Below are positions 35,261 through 43,207 of a stretch of DNA of 64,000 bases, one piece after another (positions within the stretch are counted from its first letter, which is position 1; the number at the start of each line of letters is the position of its first letter). The position numbers were made by a program, and so were the translations under genes. Where the stretch lies: the NCBI GenBank assembly GCA_029974835.1, contig JARKQN010000110.1, forward strand, positions 1 through 64,000. The letters are read 5' to 3'. The DNA is from Bacteroidales bacterium. GTDB taxonomy: Bacteria; Bacteroidota; Bacteroidia; Bacteroidales; VadinHA17. The notes beneath the pieces are model-generated. The model did no database searches, had not been told where the DNA came from, and saw only the letters and a list, made by a program, of their open reading frames with translations.

Positions 35261-37039
35261 TTACGGTTTTACAAAGATTTTCTTTTTTCTTTCGAAATAG
35301 TGAGTATGAAGCAGGTGGTGAGCCTTCTCACTGTTTGGTTCTCCCAGGTACTCTTTGTAAAGTTCAATGATGAAAGGATTTTCATGCGATTTCCTGAGAG
35401 GTTTGTTTTTATCCTCGCGGTAAATTGCGGCGGCCCTGGCCTTGAGAATCTCCGATTTGCCGTGATGTAATGGCTGACCGCCTCCGCCGATGCAGCCACC
35501 GGGGCAAGCCATAATCTCGATGGCATGGAACTGCGATTTGCCCGATTTCACGTCGTCGAGAAGTTTCCGTGCATTACCCAGCCCGTGAGCAATGCCTATA
35601 TTAAGCTTCAGTCCGTCAAAGTCGACTGTGGCGCTTCTCACTCCTTCAAAACCGCGGAGTTCTGTAAAATCAAGTCTTTCAAGTTTCTTGCCGGTGTAAA
35701 GTTCATAGGCTGTTCTTACTGCAGCCTCAATAACGCCTCCGGTGGTACCGAAAATAACGCCGGCTCCGGTAGACTCTCCGAGAGGGTTGTCGAACTCTTC
35801 CTCCGGAAGGTTGTTAAAGTCAATGTTTGCCTGTTTAATAAAAGCGGCAAGCTCTCTGGTGGAGATTGAGTAATCGACATCGGGGTTTCCGTCGACCGAA
35901 AACTCCCCGCGCTGGCATTCATATTTCTTGGCAAGGCAGGGCATTACGGAAACCACAACCATATCTTTCCTGTTTATGCCTTTTTTCCCGGCAAAGTACG
36001 ATTTGGCTACAGCTCCGAACATTTGCTGTGGCGATTTAGCCGTAGACGGCACATCTTTCAGATCGGGGTAATAATACTCGAAGAAGTTCACCCAGCCCGG
36101 GCAGCATGAAGTCAGAATCGGGAGCCGGGCAGTTTTATCGCCGCTGAGGTGCCTTTTAAGCCTGTCGAGCAGTTCTGTGCCTTCCTCCATTATTGTGAGG
36201 TCAGCGGCAAAGTCAGTATCGAACACGTAATCAAAACCAAGAGCCCTGAGTGCGGCAACCATTTTCCCCGTTACAAGAGTGCCGGGTTCAAGTCCGAACT
36301 CCTCACCCAGTGCTGCCCTTACGGCCGGGGCAGTCTGAACAACAACGGTTTTTGAGGGGTCGGCAAGCGCCCTCAGCACGTCGGGAGTATGATTCACTTC
36401 AGTAAGTGCGCCGGTGGGGCATACGGCAACGCATTGTCCGCAGTAGGTGCATGGTGAGTATTCCAGGTTCTGCTCAAAGGCGGGTGCCACGGCCGACATG
36501 AATCCCCTGTTGATTGCCGATAGAGCCCCGACGGTCTGGACCTCGTTGCACATCATCTCGCAGCGGCGGCACATGATGCATTTATCGAGGTCTCTTATAA
36601 TTGAGGGTGACGTGTCTTTCCTGTAAGTTGACATGGCGGCAATCTCCTGGCCCGGTATCTCCCTGATGCCAAGTCTTTTTGCCATATCCTGCAGCTCGCA
36701 ATGGCCTGATTTGGGGCAGATAAGACAATCCTTGGGGTGGTCGGAAAGGATAAATTCCATAACTGTCCGTCTCGCATTTAACACTCTTGTGGTATGAGTC
36801 TTTACCACCATACCTTCTTCGCAGGTTGTAACGCATGATGGTGCAAGGTTACGCCTTCCTTCCACTTCCACTACGCATATCCTGCAGCCGGCCGGTTTGT
36901 TTTCAATGCCGAGGTCATGAAGTTCCATATGACAGAGCAAAGGAATATCTATCCCGAGCATTCTGGCTGCTTTGCTGACCGTGGTGCCTTTCGGGACTTC
37001 AACCGTTTTGTTATCTATTGTAAGTTTTACTGTTTCCAT
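35261..37039 (-). CDS. hydA: [FeFe]-hydrogenase catalytic subunit
   Basis: The subunit makes or uses H2 at the H-cluster in the cytoplasm. From the ATG at 37039 (METVKLTIDNKTVEV) it has 592 residues. Domains in order: a [2Fe-2S] ferredoxin (about 1-80), a His-Cys3 [4Fe-4S] segment (HPKDCLICPKSGHCELQ), two [4Fe-4S] clusters (CIMCRRCEMMC, CTYCGQCVAVCP), and the H-cluster domain with TSCCPGW, MPCLAKKYE and MACPGGCIGGGG. The small-subunit domain closes the chain. Together with HydB and HydC it resembles group A3 enzymes, several of which bifurcate between NADH and ferredoxin. A longer frame would overlap hydB. Maturases HydE, F and G are not in the window. Confidence 0.96.
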   Translation of the reverse strand: METVKLTIDNKTVEVPKGTTVSKAARMLGIDIPLLCHMELHDLGIENKPAGCRICVVEVEGRRNLAPSCVTTCEEGMVVKTHTTRVLNARRTVMEFILSDHPKDCLICPKSGHCELQDMAKRLGIREIPGQEIAAMSTYRKDTSPSIIRDLDKCIMCRRCEMMCNEVQTVGALSAINRGFMSAVAPAFEQNLEYSPCTYCGQCVAVCPTGALTEVNHTPDVLRALADPSKTVVVQTAPAVRAALGEEFGLEPGTLVTGKMVAALRALGFDYVFDTDFAADLTIMEEGTELLDRLKRHLSGDKTARLPILTSCCPGWVNFFEYYYPDLKDVPSTAKSPQQMFGAVAKSYFAGKKGINRKDMVVVSVMPCLAKKYECQRGEFSVDGNPDVDYSISTRELAAFIKQANIDFNNLPEEEFDNPLGESTGAGVIFGTTGGVIEAAVRTAYELYTGKKLERLDFTELRGFEGVRSATVDFDGLKLNIGIAHGLGNARKLLDDVKSGKSQFHAIEIMACPGGCIGGGGQPLHHGKSEILKARAAAIYREDKNKPLRKSHENPFIIELYKEYLGEPNSEKAHHLLHTHYFERKKKIFVKP

Positions 37040-37055
37040 CGGGTAATATTGATTG

Positions 37056-38849
37056 TTACTGGATAATAATTGCGTCGAACTTGCATTTCTCATAACATGC
37101 GCCGCACTTGATGCAGACCGACTGGTTTATCAGGTGTGGTTCTTTCCTTTCGCCGGAAATGGCATTTACGGGGCAAACCCTTGCACAGGCTGTACAGCCA
37201 ACGCAGTTCTCTTTCACTATTAAATACTGCATAAGGTCGCGGCACTTTCCTGCGGGGCATTTTTTTGCATCGACATGTGCGATATATTCGTCCATGAAGT
37301 TATCGAGAGTTGAAAGAACAGGGTTGGGAGAGCTTTGCCCGAGTCCGCACAGCGAAGTATCCTTTATCACAACGCTCATGTTTCTGAGCCTGTCGAGGTC
37401 AGCCCTTGTTCCGTGGCCTTTGCTAATATGTTCAAGAAGCTCGTGGAGTCTTTTGTTTCCGATACGGCATGGAGCGCATTTACCGCATGATTCTTCAACG
37501 GTGAAGTCGAGGTAATACTTTGCCACGGCAACCATACAGTCGACTTCGTCCATGACAATCATACCCCCCGATCCCATCATTGAACCGGCGGCCACGAGGT
37601 TGTCGAAGTCGATCGGCGTGTCGAGGTGTTTTTCGGTGAGGCAGCCGCCCGAGGGGCCTCCGGTCTGCACCGCCTTGAATTTCTTATCTTTTGGCAGTCC
37701 GCCTCCTATTTCAAAGATGACTTCCCTGAGAGTTGTACCCATGGGAACTTCGATAAGGCCGACATTATTTACTTTGCCGGCCAGGGCGAACACCTTTGTA
37801 CCTTTCGATTTCTGTGTCCCGATGCTGCTGAACCAATCGGCGCCCTTAAGAATGATAGGCGAAACGCAGGCAAATGTCTCCACGTTGTTCACGTTTGTGG
37901 GTTTGCCCCTGAAGCCCGACTGGGCAGGGTAGGGTGGTTTCACTGTCGGTTCGCCCCTGAGACCTTCCATTGAATGAATAAGAGCTGTCTCCTCTCCGCA
38001 TACGAAAGCTCCGGCTCCGTAACGGATTTCGATATCGAAGTCGAAGCCCGTACCTATAATATTTTTACCCAGGAGGCCGTATTCCCTTGCCTGGGTGATG
38101 GCAATCTTGAGACGCTGGACTGCCAGAGGGTATTCTGCACGGATATAAATCAGTCCGTTGGATGAGCCTATGCAGTATCCGCATATAGCCATAGCCTCGA
38201 GTACGGCATGAGGGTCGCCTTCGAGTACCGACCGGTCCATAAAAGCGCCGGGGTCTCCTTCATCTGCGTTACAGACGACGTATTTTTCATCGGACTGGTT
38301 CTTACGGGCTATTTCCCATTTTAGTCCGGTCGGAAAACCACCTCCGCCTCTGCCCCTGAGACCTGAATCCTTAATGATTTTAATGGCATCCTCAGGCTGC
38401 ATTTCGGTTAATACTTTTGCCAGAGCCAGGTAAGCTCCGTGAGCTATTGCATCTTCAACGTTTTCAGGATCTGTTATTCCGCAGTTGCGCAGGACAATCC
38501 TTAGCTGTTTTTTGAGGGATGTCAATGACTTTTCGTCGGGGATCTTTTTTCCCGTAGCCGGGTCGGTGTACAGAAGTCTTTCCACTTTCCGGCCTTTGAG
38601 AATGTGTTCGTTTACTATTTCGGCAGCGTCGTCGGGCGAGACCCCTGTGTATATTGTACCTTCGGGCCAAACCTTAACCACCGGTCCGGCATTGCAGAGG
38701 CCGAAACAGGCAGTTCTTACAACCTGTACCTTATTTTCGAGAGACACAGCCTCAAGTTCAAGCTTCAGAGCATCGGTTATGTCGTCGCCCTGTTTTCTGC
38801 TGCAGTTTTTACCACTGCAGACCATTAATTTTATAATCTTCTCTGACAT
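37056..38849 (-). CDS. hydB: [FeFe]-hydrogenase NADH/FMN subunit (NuoF-like, HydB/HndC)
   Basis: This is the diaphorase subunit of the hydrogenase. The 597 residues begin with a thioredoxin-like [2Fe-2S] domain (CSGKNCSRKQG, TACFGLCNAGPVV). The FMN/NADH fold follows (GLRGRGGGGFPTGLKWE, NADEGDPGAFMDRSVLEGDP), then an SLBB segment and the NuoF cluster site ESCGKCAPCRIGNKRL. Two C-terminal [4Fe-4S] sites finish it (CVGCTACARVCP, CIKCGACYEKC). It lies 18 bases after the cysteine-free subunit and 16 bases before hydA. Confidence 0.95.
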   Translation of the reverse strand: MSEKIIKLMVCSGKNCSRKQGDDITDALKLELEAVSLENKVQVVRTACFGLCNAGPVVKVWPEGTIYTGVSPDDAAEIVNEHILKGRKVERLLYTDPATGKKIPDEKSLTSLKKQLRIVLRNCGITDPENVEDAIAHGAYLALAKVLTEMQPEDAIKIIKDSGLRGRGGGGFPTGLKWEIARKNQSDEKYVVCNADEGDPGAFMDRSVLEGDPHAVLEAMAICGYCIGSSNGLIYIRAEYPLAVQRLKIAITQAREYGLLGKNIIGTGFDFDIEIRYGAGAFVCGEETALIHSMEGLRGEPTVKPPYPAQSGFRGKPTNVNNVETFACVSPIILKGADWFSSIGTQKSKGTKVFALAGKVNNVGLIEVPMGTTLREVIFEIGGGLPKDKKFKAVQTGGPSGGCLTEKHLDTPIDFDNLVAAGSMMGSGGMIVMDEVDCMVAVAKYYLDFTVEESCGKCAPCRIGNKRLHELLEHISKGHGTRADLDRLRNMSVVIKDTSLCGLGQSSPNPVLSTLDNFMDEYIAHVDAKKCPAGKCRDLMQYLIVKENCVGCTACARVCPVNAISGERKEPHLINQSVCIKCGACYEKCKFDAIIIQ

Positions 38850-38867
38850 AATCTTTCCTCCGGTTTA

Positions 38868-39263
38868 TCAGATTGTTATGGTTCTGAAGTTGGCAGGGAT
38901 AATACCGTCGGTAAGCTCACCGTTCTTAATGAATTTTTCGATGATCTCATCGGCTCTGAAAGTGTCGACGTTACCGAATACGACGGGTTCTTCGCCGGCC
39001 CTGGTTACCTCAATAGTTGGTTCGGCAAAGCTGTAACCCATATCACCGGTACGGATGACAGTACCGCTGATATTTCTTTTTTCTAGTTCGGTGACAAGGA
39101 AGTTATAAACGTCGAGGGCTCCGGAAGCTATTCCGCTGGTGCCCATGTGAACACGGATTCTCACTCTTCCGGGGGCCGGGTAACTGTTATCGGAAGGTCT
39201 TTTGCCCGAGAGAATATCTTCTCTGAGTTTTACAAGTTCGTCAGTTGATTTCAGTGTCTTCAT
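38868..39263 (-). CDS. HndB-like hydrogenase subunit lacking all cluster cysteines
   Basis: A 131-residue protein, first in the hydrogenase operon. Its fold and context are those of the small thioredoxin-like [2Fe-2S] subunit (HndB/HydD type): RVRIRVHMGTSGIASGALDV corresponds to the family's GTCGIAAGA stretch, and TGDMGYSFAEPTIEV to the TGCxGxCxxEPxVxV stretch. There is no cysteine anywhere in the protein, so it cannot bind the cluster. The rest, including VVFGNVDTFRADEIIEKFI, is well kept, so it appears to be maintained as a structural or regulatory subunit. The family assignment rests on memory of the motifs. Confidence 0.75.
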   Translation of the reverse strand: MKTLKSTDELVKLREDILSGKRPSDNSYPAPGRVRIRVHMGTSGIASGALDVYNFLVTELEKRNISGTVIRTGDMGYSFAEPTIEVTRAGEEPVVFGNVDTFRADEIIEKFIKNGELTDGIIPANFRTITI

Positions 39264-39311
39264 ACAGATAGTCTGTTTTTATATAAAGGTATAAACCCTG
39301 ATTTTCTTTTG

Positions 39312-39319
39312 CAAAAATA
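39312..39319 (-). promoter_or_regulatory. -7 box for the hydrogenase operon
   Basis: The minus strand reads TATTTTTG, matching TAnnTTTG, 48 bases before the operon's first ATG. The operator repeats begin 9 bases upstream of it, across the -33 region. Confidence 0.55.
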
Positions 39320-39328
39320 ATAATTTTA

Positions 39329-39363
39329 TTGTTAATAAAATAACAATGTTAATAAAATAACAC
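39329..39363. promoter_or_regulatory. Tandem Rex-like operators upstream of the hydrogenase operon
   Basis: Site 1, TTGTTAATAAAATAACAA (39329-39346), matches 17 of 18 positions of the TTGTTAANNNNTTAACAA form of the Rex site. Site 2 (39346-39363, ATGTTAATAAAATAACAC) repeats the core 17 bases away. Rex represses fermentative and hydrogenase genes until NADH rises, which fits an NADH-linked hydrogenase. No rex gene is in the window, and the low complexity of the sites leaves room for another dyad-binding regulator. Confidence 0.55.
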
Positions 39364-39420
39364 AAAAATATTTTTTAAATATATCAGGGGTATTGCTGTG
39401 CAGAAAAGCAAAGTTCTGTT

Positions 39421-39468
39421 ATTTAAACGACAATGTTTCTAGAAACATCAATGGTTCAGGGTTTAAAT
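39421..39468. repeat. Nested palindromes between the M14 peptidase and hydrogenase genes
   Basis: A perfect 16-bp palindrome, ATGTTTCTAGAAACAT (39433-39448), is enclosed by an outer perfect 8-bp inverted repeat, ATTTAAAC (39421-39428) and GTTTAAAT (39461-39468). The outer repeat ends at the M14 stop codon. It could be a weak terminator for the peptidase gene or a distal operator for the hydrogenase operon. Confidence 0.45.
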
Positions 39469-41993
39469 CACCTTAAGATGGTGTTTCCGAGCAGCACTCT
39501 TCCGCTTTTCCAGAATGCCCTGAAATATGGATTGTCGGTTATATAAATGATTTCGCCGCTTCCCATAGTTTCTGAGGCGGCCACAATAGTGTTTTTGATT
39601 TTATCCCTGAATTTAAATCCTGCGAAACCAGCAACAGGGTCTTTGCCGGTGATATATCCGATATTGTAACCCGACTGAAGAAAAGGATAACCTGCAGAGC
39701 GTTTCATGATAAACCATTCTTTTCCAAGTCCGAAAGCATAAGGATTGGTTTCGTCGGTTTTTACCCTGTATATACTTCCGGCAGAACGTTCCGAAATCAT
39801 GTACCGCCGTTCATCACCGAATTTTCTGAGCAGGGTGGTATCGTCACTTTTCAGCTTTTTCTCAGCTGCCTTTTCCTCGGCTGTTCTGGCTTCAATTGCC
39901 TTGTTGAGTGCAGTGCCCTTTTCATCGGCAAAGAGCTGAATAGCGCTTTCAAGTGCGACAATTCTGCCGCCTTTTCTCGCGAACTCAAGAAGTTTATCCT
40001 TTGCTTTTGCATAGCTGCCCGACGGAAGCATGATTACGTCGTATTTTGAAAGATCCGTTCTGTCGATCGCTGAAATGTTAAGGAGTGTAACGGGGTATTC
40101 GAGCTCTCTTTCGAAGAAATACCATAATTCTCCCACACCGGTTGATGATGTACCCTCGCCGCATACAACTGCCACTACAGGTTTTTTCTTAAGTTCGGAG
40201 TATCCCGATCCCAGGTCCTTCCCGGTATCGGCGATACCTGTTCTGGTCTTTTCAAGCATTACCCTGTTTCGGTTGGCGGCTTCATTTACAATACGGTCAA
40301 AATCATCGCCCCTGCTTTTGTTGTCTCCCCTGGCAATGATTATTGTTCCGGCATTGTAGGTCTTACCGTTTATACCGAAGGGTTTTAACATATATCTCAG
40401 CTTCAGGTCATTCTTAAAGAGGTCGGCCATTAGCTTCAGCTCAGCGAATCCGGTAAAGGGAGCTATATATGCGTAAGGTCTTTCTCCGGGAGTGGTTACA
40501 TTCAGTTTTTCTTCAGTCTCTGTTTTTCCAGGGTCGGCTTCAAGTTTTTCCTTCACCGCATAGGCTTTCAGGTTATAAACGTAAGGGAGCGACCATGCAG
40601 TAAGGTCGTAACTTATTGAGTCTGAAGATTTGCTGTCGGGTTCGAACAGCACCCTGAGAAGCCTTGACTGAGGCTGGTAAGCCGATATCAGTATATCGCC
40701 TTTCTCGGGCGTGACCTCCCCCTCTTTGTTGGCAAGGTAATCGAATCCCTTCAGTTTACGGGCTGAAGGTTTAACATAAGAATATCTTATCTGGTTCTGT
40801 TTCAGCAGTTCGAGCATGGATCCGACAGCCGATTTTTCATTGTTGCCCTTGATGATTATTGATTTGTAAACAAAGTCCGGGTTTTTTGCGCCGTCTTCAA
40901 AGAACTTGTTGAATTCCTTTACAAGTCTTTCCCTGTTCTCGTATGAGACCGTAATTGTGGCAAGTGAAGCCAGGTAATGTCCCTCAATCCGTGTTTTCAG
41001 CGTCAGAGTGTCGTCGGTGCTGAGTCTTATTGCCAGTCCCGACACGCCTCCGCCTCCCTGTTCGTATGTGATTCCCATGGCTCCGTTAAAGAGCGGCCAT
41101 GTATCGCCGTAGTTGGGAGCAAACAAGTCATAGGTTTCACCGGTGAAGTATAGTCTGAATTTCTCATCGAACATTTTTGAGTTACCGGTACCCATCAGTT
41201 TGTGGAATTCGCGCTGCCATGATGTTAAGACTTCATGAAGAGGGTTGGCGCCGGGAGGGAAGAAGAAGGTTGATTCGGCTCCCATCTCGTGAAAGTCGGC
41301 ATGTACCTGCGGCATGTACTGGTTGTAGAGGGCAATCCTCTGGCGTGTTTCGGTTTGTGTCTGCCATAGCCAGTCGCGGTTGAGATCAAACAAATAATGG
41401 TTTGTTCTCGCTCCCGGCCATCCCTGGTTATGTTCCCAGGCATTGGGGTCGGGGTTAATAATCAGGTTCTGAGACTGCCTGTAACGGGTGGCATAGAGAT
41501 CGCGGCCGTCGGGGTTCTGGCAGGGATCGATTACGATAATGCAGTTATTAAGCCACTCCGGGGTGCCGGGGCAGGAGCCTGAAACAAGGGTATGCAGCAC
41601 CTTCATGGCAGTTTCCATCCCTGCCGATTCATTTCCGTGGACGTTGTATGCGAGCCAGATAAAAGGTATCTGCCTGCCGGTGAAGTTCCCTTCAAGCAGT
41701 CCGGTTTTAATAAGATTGTTTTTTCGGAGTTCTTCAAGATTTTTAAGATTTTCGGGTGATGAGACAAAACATACACCCAGCGGACGGCCTTCATAAGTAG
41801 TTCCGTAGCTGCGGTATTCCGCAAGCGGCGAGGCTTCGGCCACATATCTGAAGTATTCTACGGCTTTATGGTGGTAGGTGAATTGAGTGCCAAGGTCGTA
41901 TCCCAGGAATTCGGAGGGCGATTTAACCTGCTGGCTGTTTATGAATGAAGAAGTCAGGACAGAAACTGAAAGAATAGATAAAAACCTTCGCAT
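39468..41993 (-). CDS. Exported M14-family zinc carboxypeptidase
   Basis: An 841-residue exported peptidase. I start it at the ATG at 41993 (MRRFLSILSVSVLTSSFINS, a signal peptide); a -7 box at 42013-42020 makes the longer frame from 42041 unlikely. The catalytic domain shows the zinc site NVHGNESAG (His near 117, Glu near 120), with DPCQNPDGRD, DLNRDWLWQTQTET, the second zinc His in VHADFHEMG, and a candidate general-base Glu in ITYEQGGGG. The C-terminal third contains a class-I amidotransferase-like segment (VAVVCGEGTSSTGVGELWYF, YDVIMLPSG), common in large Bacteroidetes M14 proteins. It probably digests peptides in the periplasm or outside the cell. Confidence 0.88.
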   Translation of the reverse strand: MRRFLSILSVSVLTSSFINSQQVKSPSEFLGYDLGTQFTYHHKAVEYFRYVAEASPLAEYRSYGTTYEGRPLGVCFVSSPENLKNLEELRKNNLIKTGLLEGNFTGRQIPFIWLAYNVHGNESAGMETAMKVLHTLVSGSCPGTPEWLNNCIIVIDPCQNPDGRDLYATRYRQSQNLIINPDPNAWEHNQGWPGARTNHYLFDLNRDWLWQTQTETRQRIALYNQYMPQVHADFHEMGAESTFFFPPGANPLHEVLTSWQREFHKLMGTGNSKMFDEKFRLYFTGETYDLFAPNYGDTWPLFNGAMGITYEQGGGGVSGLAIRLSTDDTLTLKTRIEGHYLASLATITVSYENRERLVKEFNKFFEDGAKNPDFVYKSIIIKGNNEKSAVGSMLELLKQNQIRYSYVKPSARKLKGFDYLANKEGEVTPEKGDILISAYQPQSRLLRVLFEPDSKSSDSISYDLTAWSLPYVYNLKAYAVKEKLEADPGKTETEEKLNVTTPGERPYAYIAPFTGFAELKLMADLFKNDLKLRYMLKPFGINGKTYNAGTIIIARGDNKSRGDDFDRIVNEAANRNRVMLEKTRTGIADTGKDLGSGYSELKKKPVVAVVCGEGTSSTGVGELWYFFERELEYPVTLLNISAIDRTDLSKYDVIMLPSGSYAKAKDKLLEFARKGGRIVALESAIQLFADEKGTALNKAIEARTAEEKAAEKKLKSDDTTLLRKFGDERRYMISERSAGSIYRVKTDETNPYAFGLGKEWFIMKRSAGYPFLQSGYNIGYITGKDPVAGFAGFKFRDKIKNTIVAASETMGSGEIIYITDNPYFRAFWKSGRVLLGNTILR

Positions 41994-42012
41994 GATAATA
42001 AAATTTGAGAGC

Positions 42013-42020
42013 CAAATATA
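42013..42020 (-). promoter_or_regulatory. -7 box for the M14 peptidase gene
   Basis: The minus strand reads TATATTTG, an exact consensus match, 19 bases before the ATG at 41993. No -33 box is clear. Confidence 0.45.
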
Positions 42021-42178
42021 TGGTTTTTTGAAATCACTCATAAGAATTCTTCAGATTGAGGATAAGCATAAAGAGTATATAATTTTATCAGAGGATCTGG
42101 TGGTTATATTCCGGGTTGAAATAAAAATATTGCTTGTTGAAGCGGGTTGTCAGGGGCAAAGGCAGGATTAAAAACAAA

Positions 42179-42230
42179 TCCCGGCAGTCATAGGCGGGGA
42201 AGTGGGGGACTGTTAAGCAGACTGCCGGGA
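42179..42230. repeat. Perfect 11-bp GC-rich inverted repeat with 30-base loop
   Basis: TCCCGGCAGTC (42179-42189) and GACTGCCGGGA (42220-42230) are exact reverse complements. They lie in the 539-base gene-free stretch between the M14 peptidase and the phosphatase. There is no adjacent T tract, so it may be an RNA structure or a mobile repeat remnant. Apart from this, the -7 box and the small elements at 42471-42529, I see nothing in the stretch. Confidence 0.55.
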
Positions 42231-42470
42231 TGATCGGGGATAATATTTCTTAATATTTTTGTTTTTCAGCCGTCAGAATTACGATATTTTTATTTGTGGT
42301 TCCTGATGTTAATATTTTAAAGTTTAACCGCGGATTAAATTTAGTAATTGACAGAGAGACCGGAATCACCATTTTTAAGTATCGGGTCTGTGATTTATTG
42401 ATGATTTTTATTGGTGGTTTTAGATTCTGTTTGTTAATCAGTCTGAAACCGGGACTGTGGCAAAGATGAA

Positions 42471-42483
42471 CCCGCGAAGCGGG
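42471..42483 (-). terminator. Small hairpin downstream of the phosphatase gene
   Basis: CCCGC and GCGGG surround a 3-base loop, 50 bases after the phosphatase stop. The run after it on the minus strand is only mildly T-rich, so termination is doubtful. Confidence 0.3.
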
Positions 42484-42509
42484 GCTCAACTTTCGTTTTT
42501 CCTCATGTA

Positions 42510-42529
42510 CTCACCCCCAACCCCCTCTC
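42510..42529 (-). repeat. C/G-rich intergenic repeat, copy 1
   Basis: The minus strand reads GAGAGGGGGTTGGGGGTGAG, close to the G-rich element at 61081-61102. Both are in gene-free DNA just past the ends of genes, which suggests a dispersed intergenic repeat. Confidence 0.45.
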
Positions 42530-42532
42530 TGC

Positions 42533-43207
42533 TTATTCATCCATCTTCTCCACCGAAATAAGTTCCATTGTGTTTATTTCGAGGGCTGACAGATAACCGT
42601 AATTCATCTCCCTTCCGTAAACGCATCCGGTGTCGATGGGTATCACCTGGCTGTTTTGTGATATCATGCTCCTGACATAATCAAGCTGTTTTGGCCTGTG
42701 ACCATGGATTATTCGCGTATTGGTGAAGACCGGGTTTGAGTAGGAGAATCTCGATTCCCAGATCATCGCTTCTCTGTCGGCAAACGGATCTTCAGCCTCA
42801 TCGTTAAAACCGGCATGGACAAACAGAAAATTTTCTTCCCTGTGAAAATACTTCAGGTTCCTGAAAAAGCCAATATACGTCCTGCTAAATCCGGAAATTT
42901 CATCCAGCGAAAAGCTTTCAATGGTTGTCTGCCCGTCGTTCATCAGCCACAACGGCAGCATATCGTGATTGTCATATGAACTCAGAAGCATCCACTCGTG
43001 GTTTCCGGAAAGAGGAACAACATCATATCCCTCCTCCTGAAGATTCATAATCAGATCAATTACCTGCCGGCTCATGCTCCCCCTGTCGATATAATCTCCC
43101 AGCATTATAAGGCGGTCGGTTTTTTCAAGTCTGATCCGGTTAAAAACCAGTTCGTAAAGTGTTTTATAGCAGCCATGTATATCACCTATTGCAAAAATGC
43201 GTTTCAT
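42533..43207 (-). CDS. PPP-type metallophosphoesterase (serine/threonine phosphatase-like)
   Basis: A 224-residue cytoplasmic metallophosphoesterase with the PPP motifs in order: GDIHGCYKTL, GDYIDRGS, SGNHEWML, FVHAGFN and IIHGHRPKQ. It resembles PrpA/ApaH-like phosphatases that act on phosphoproteins or dinucleoside polyphosphates. Its start overlaps the histidine kinase stop by 4 bases (ATGA), so the two are translationally coupled and may act in the same signalling route. Confidence 0.88.
   Translation of the reverse strand: MKRIFAIGDIHGCYKTLYELVFNRIRLEKTDRLIMLGDYIDRGSMSRQVIDLIMNLQEEGYDVVPLSGNHEWMLLSSYDNHDMLPLWLMNDGQTTIESFSLDEISGFSRTYIGFFRNLKYFHREENFLFVHAGFNDEAEDPFADREAMIWESRFSYSNPVFTNTRIIHGHRPKQLDYVRSMISQNSQVIPIDTGCVYGREMNYGYLSALEINTMELISVEKMDE

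Noticed and set aside
36149..36355. Plus-strand frames within the hydrogenase operon
   Set aside because: They lie opposite the highly conserved hydA and hydB coding frames, with no independent signals.
39433..39448. A third Rex site for the hydrogenase operon
   Set aside because: ATGTTTCTAGAAACAT shares no core with TTGTTAANNNNTTAACAA, so it was kept as a separate palindrome.
42179..42230. Rho-independent terminator
   Set aside because: The stem is excellent but the loop is 30 bases, no T tract follows, and the nearest upstream gene end is 300 bases away.
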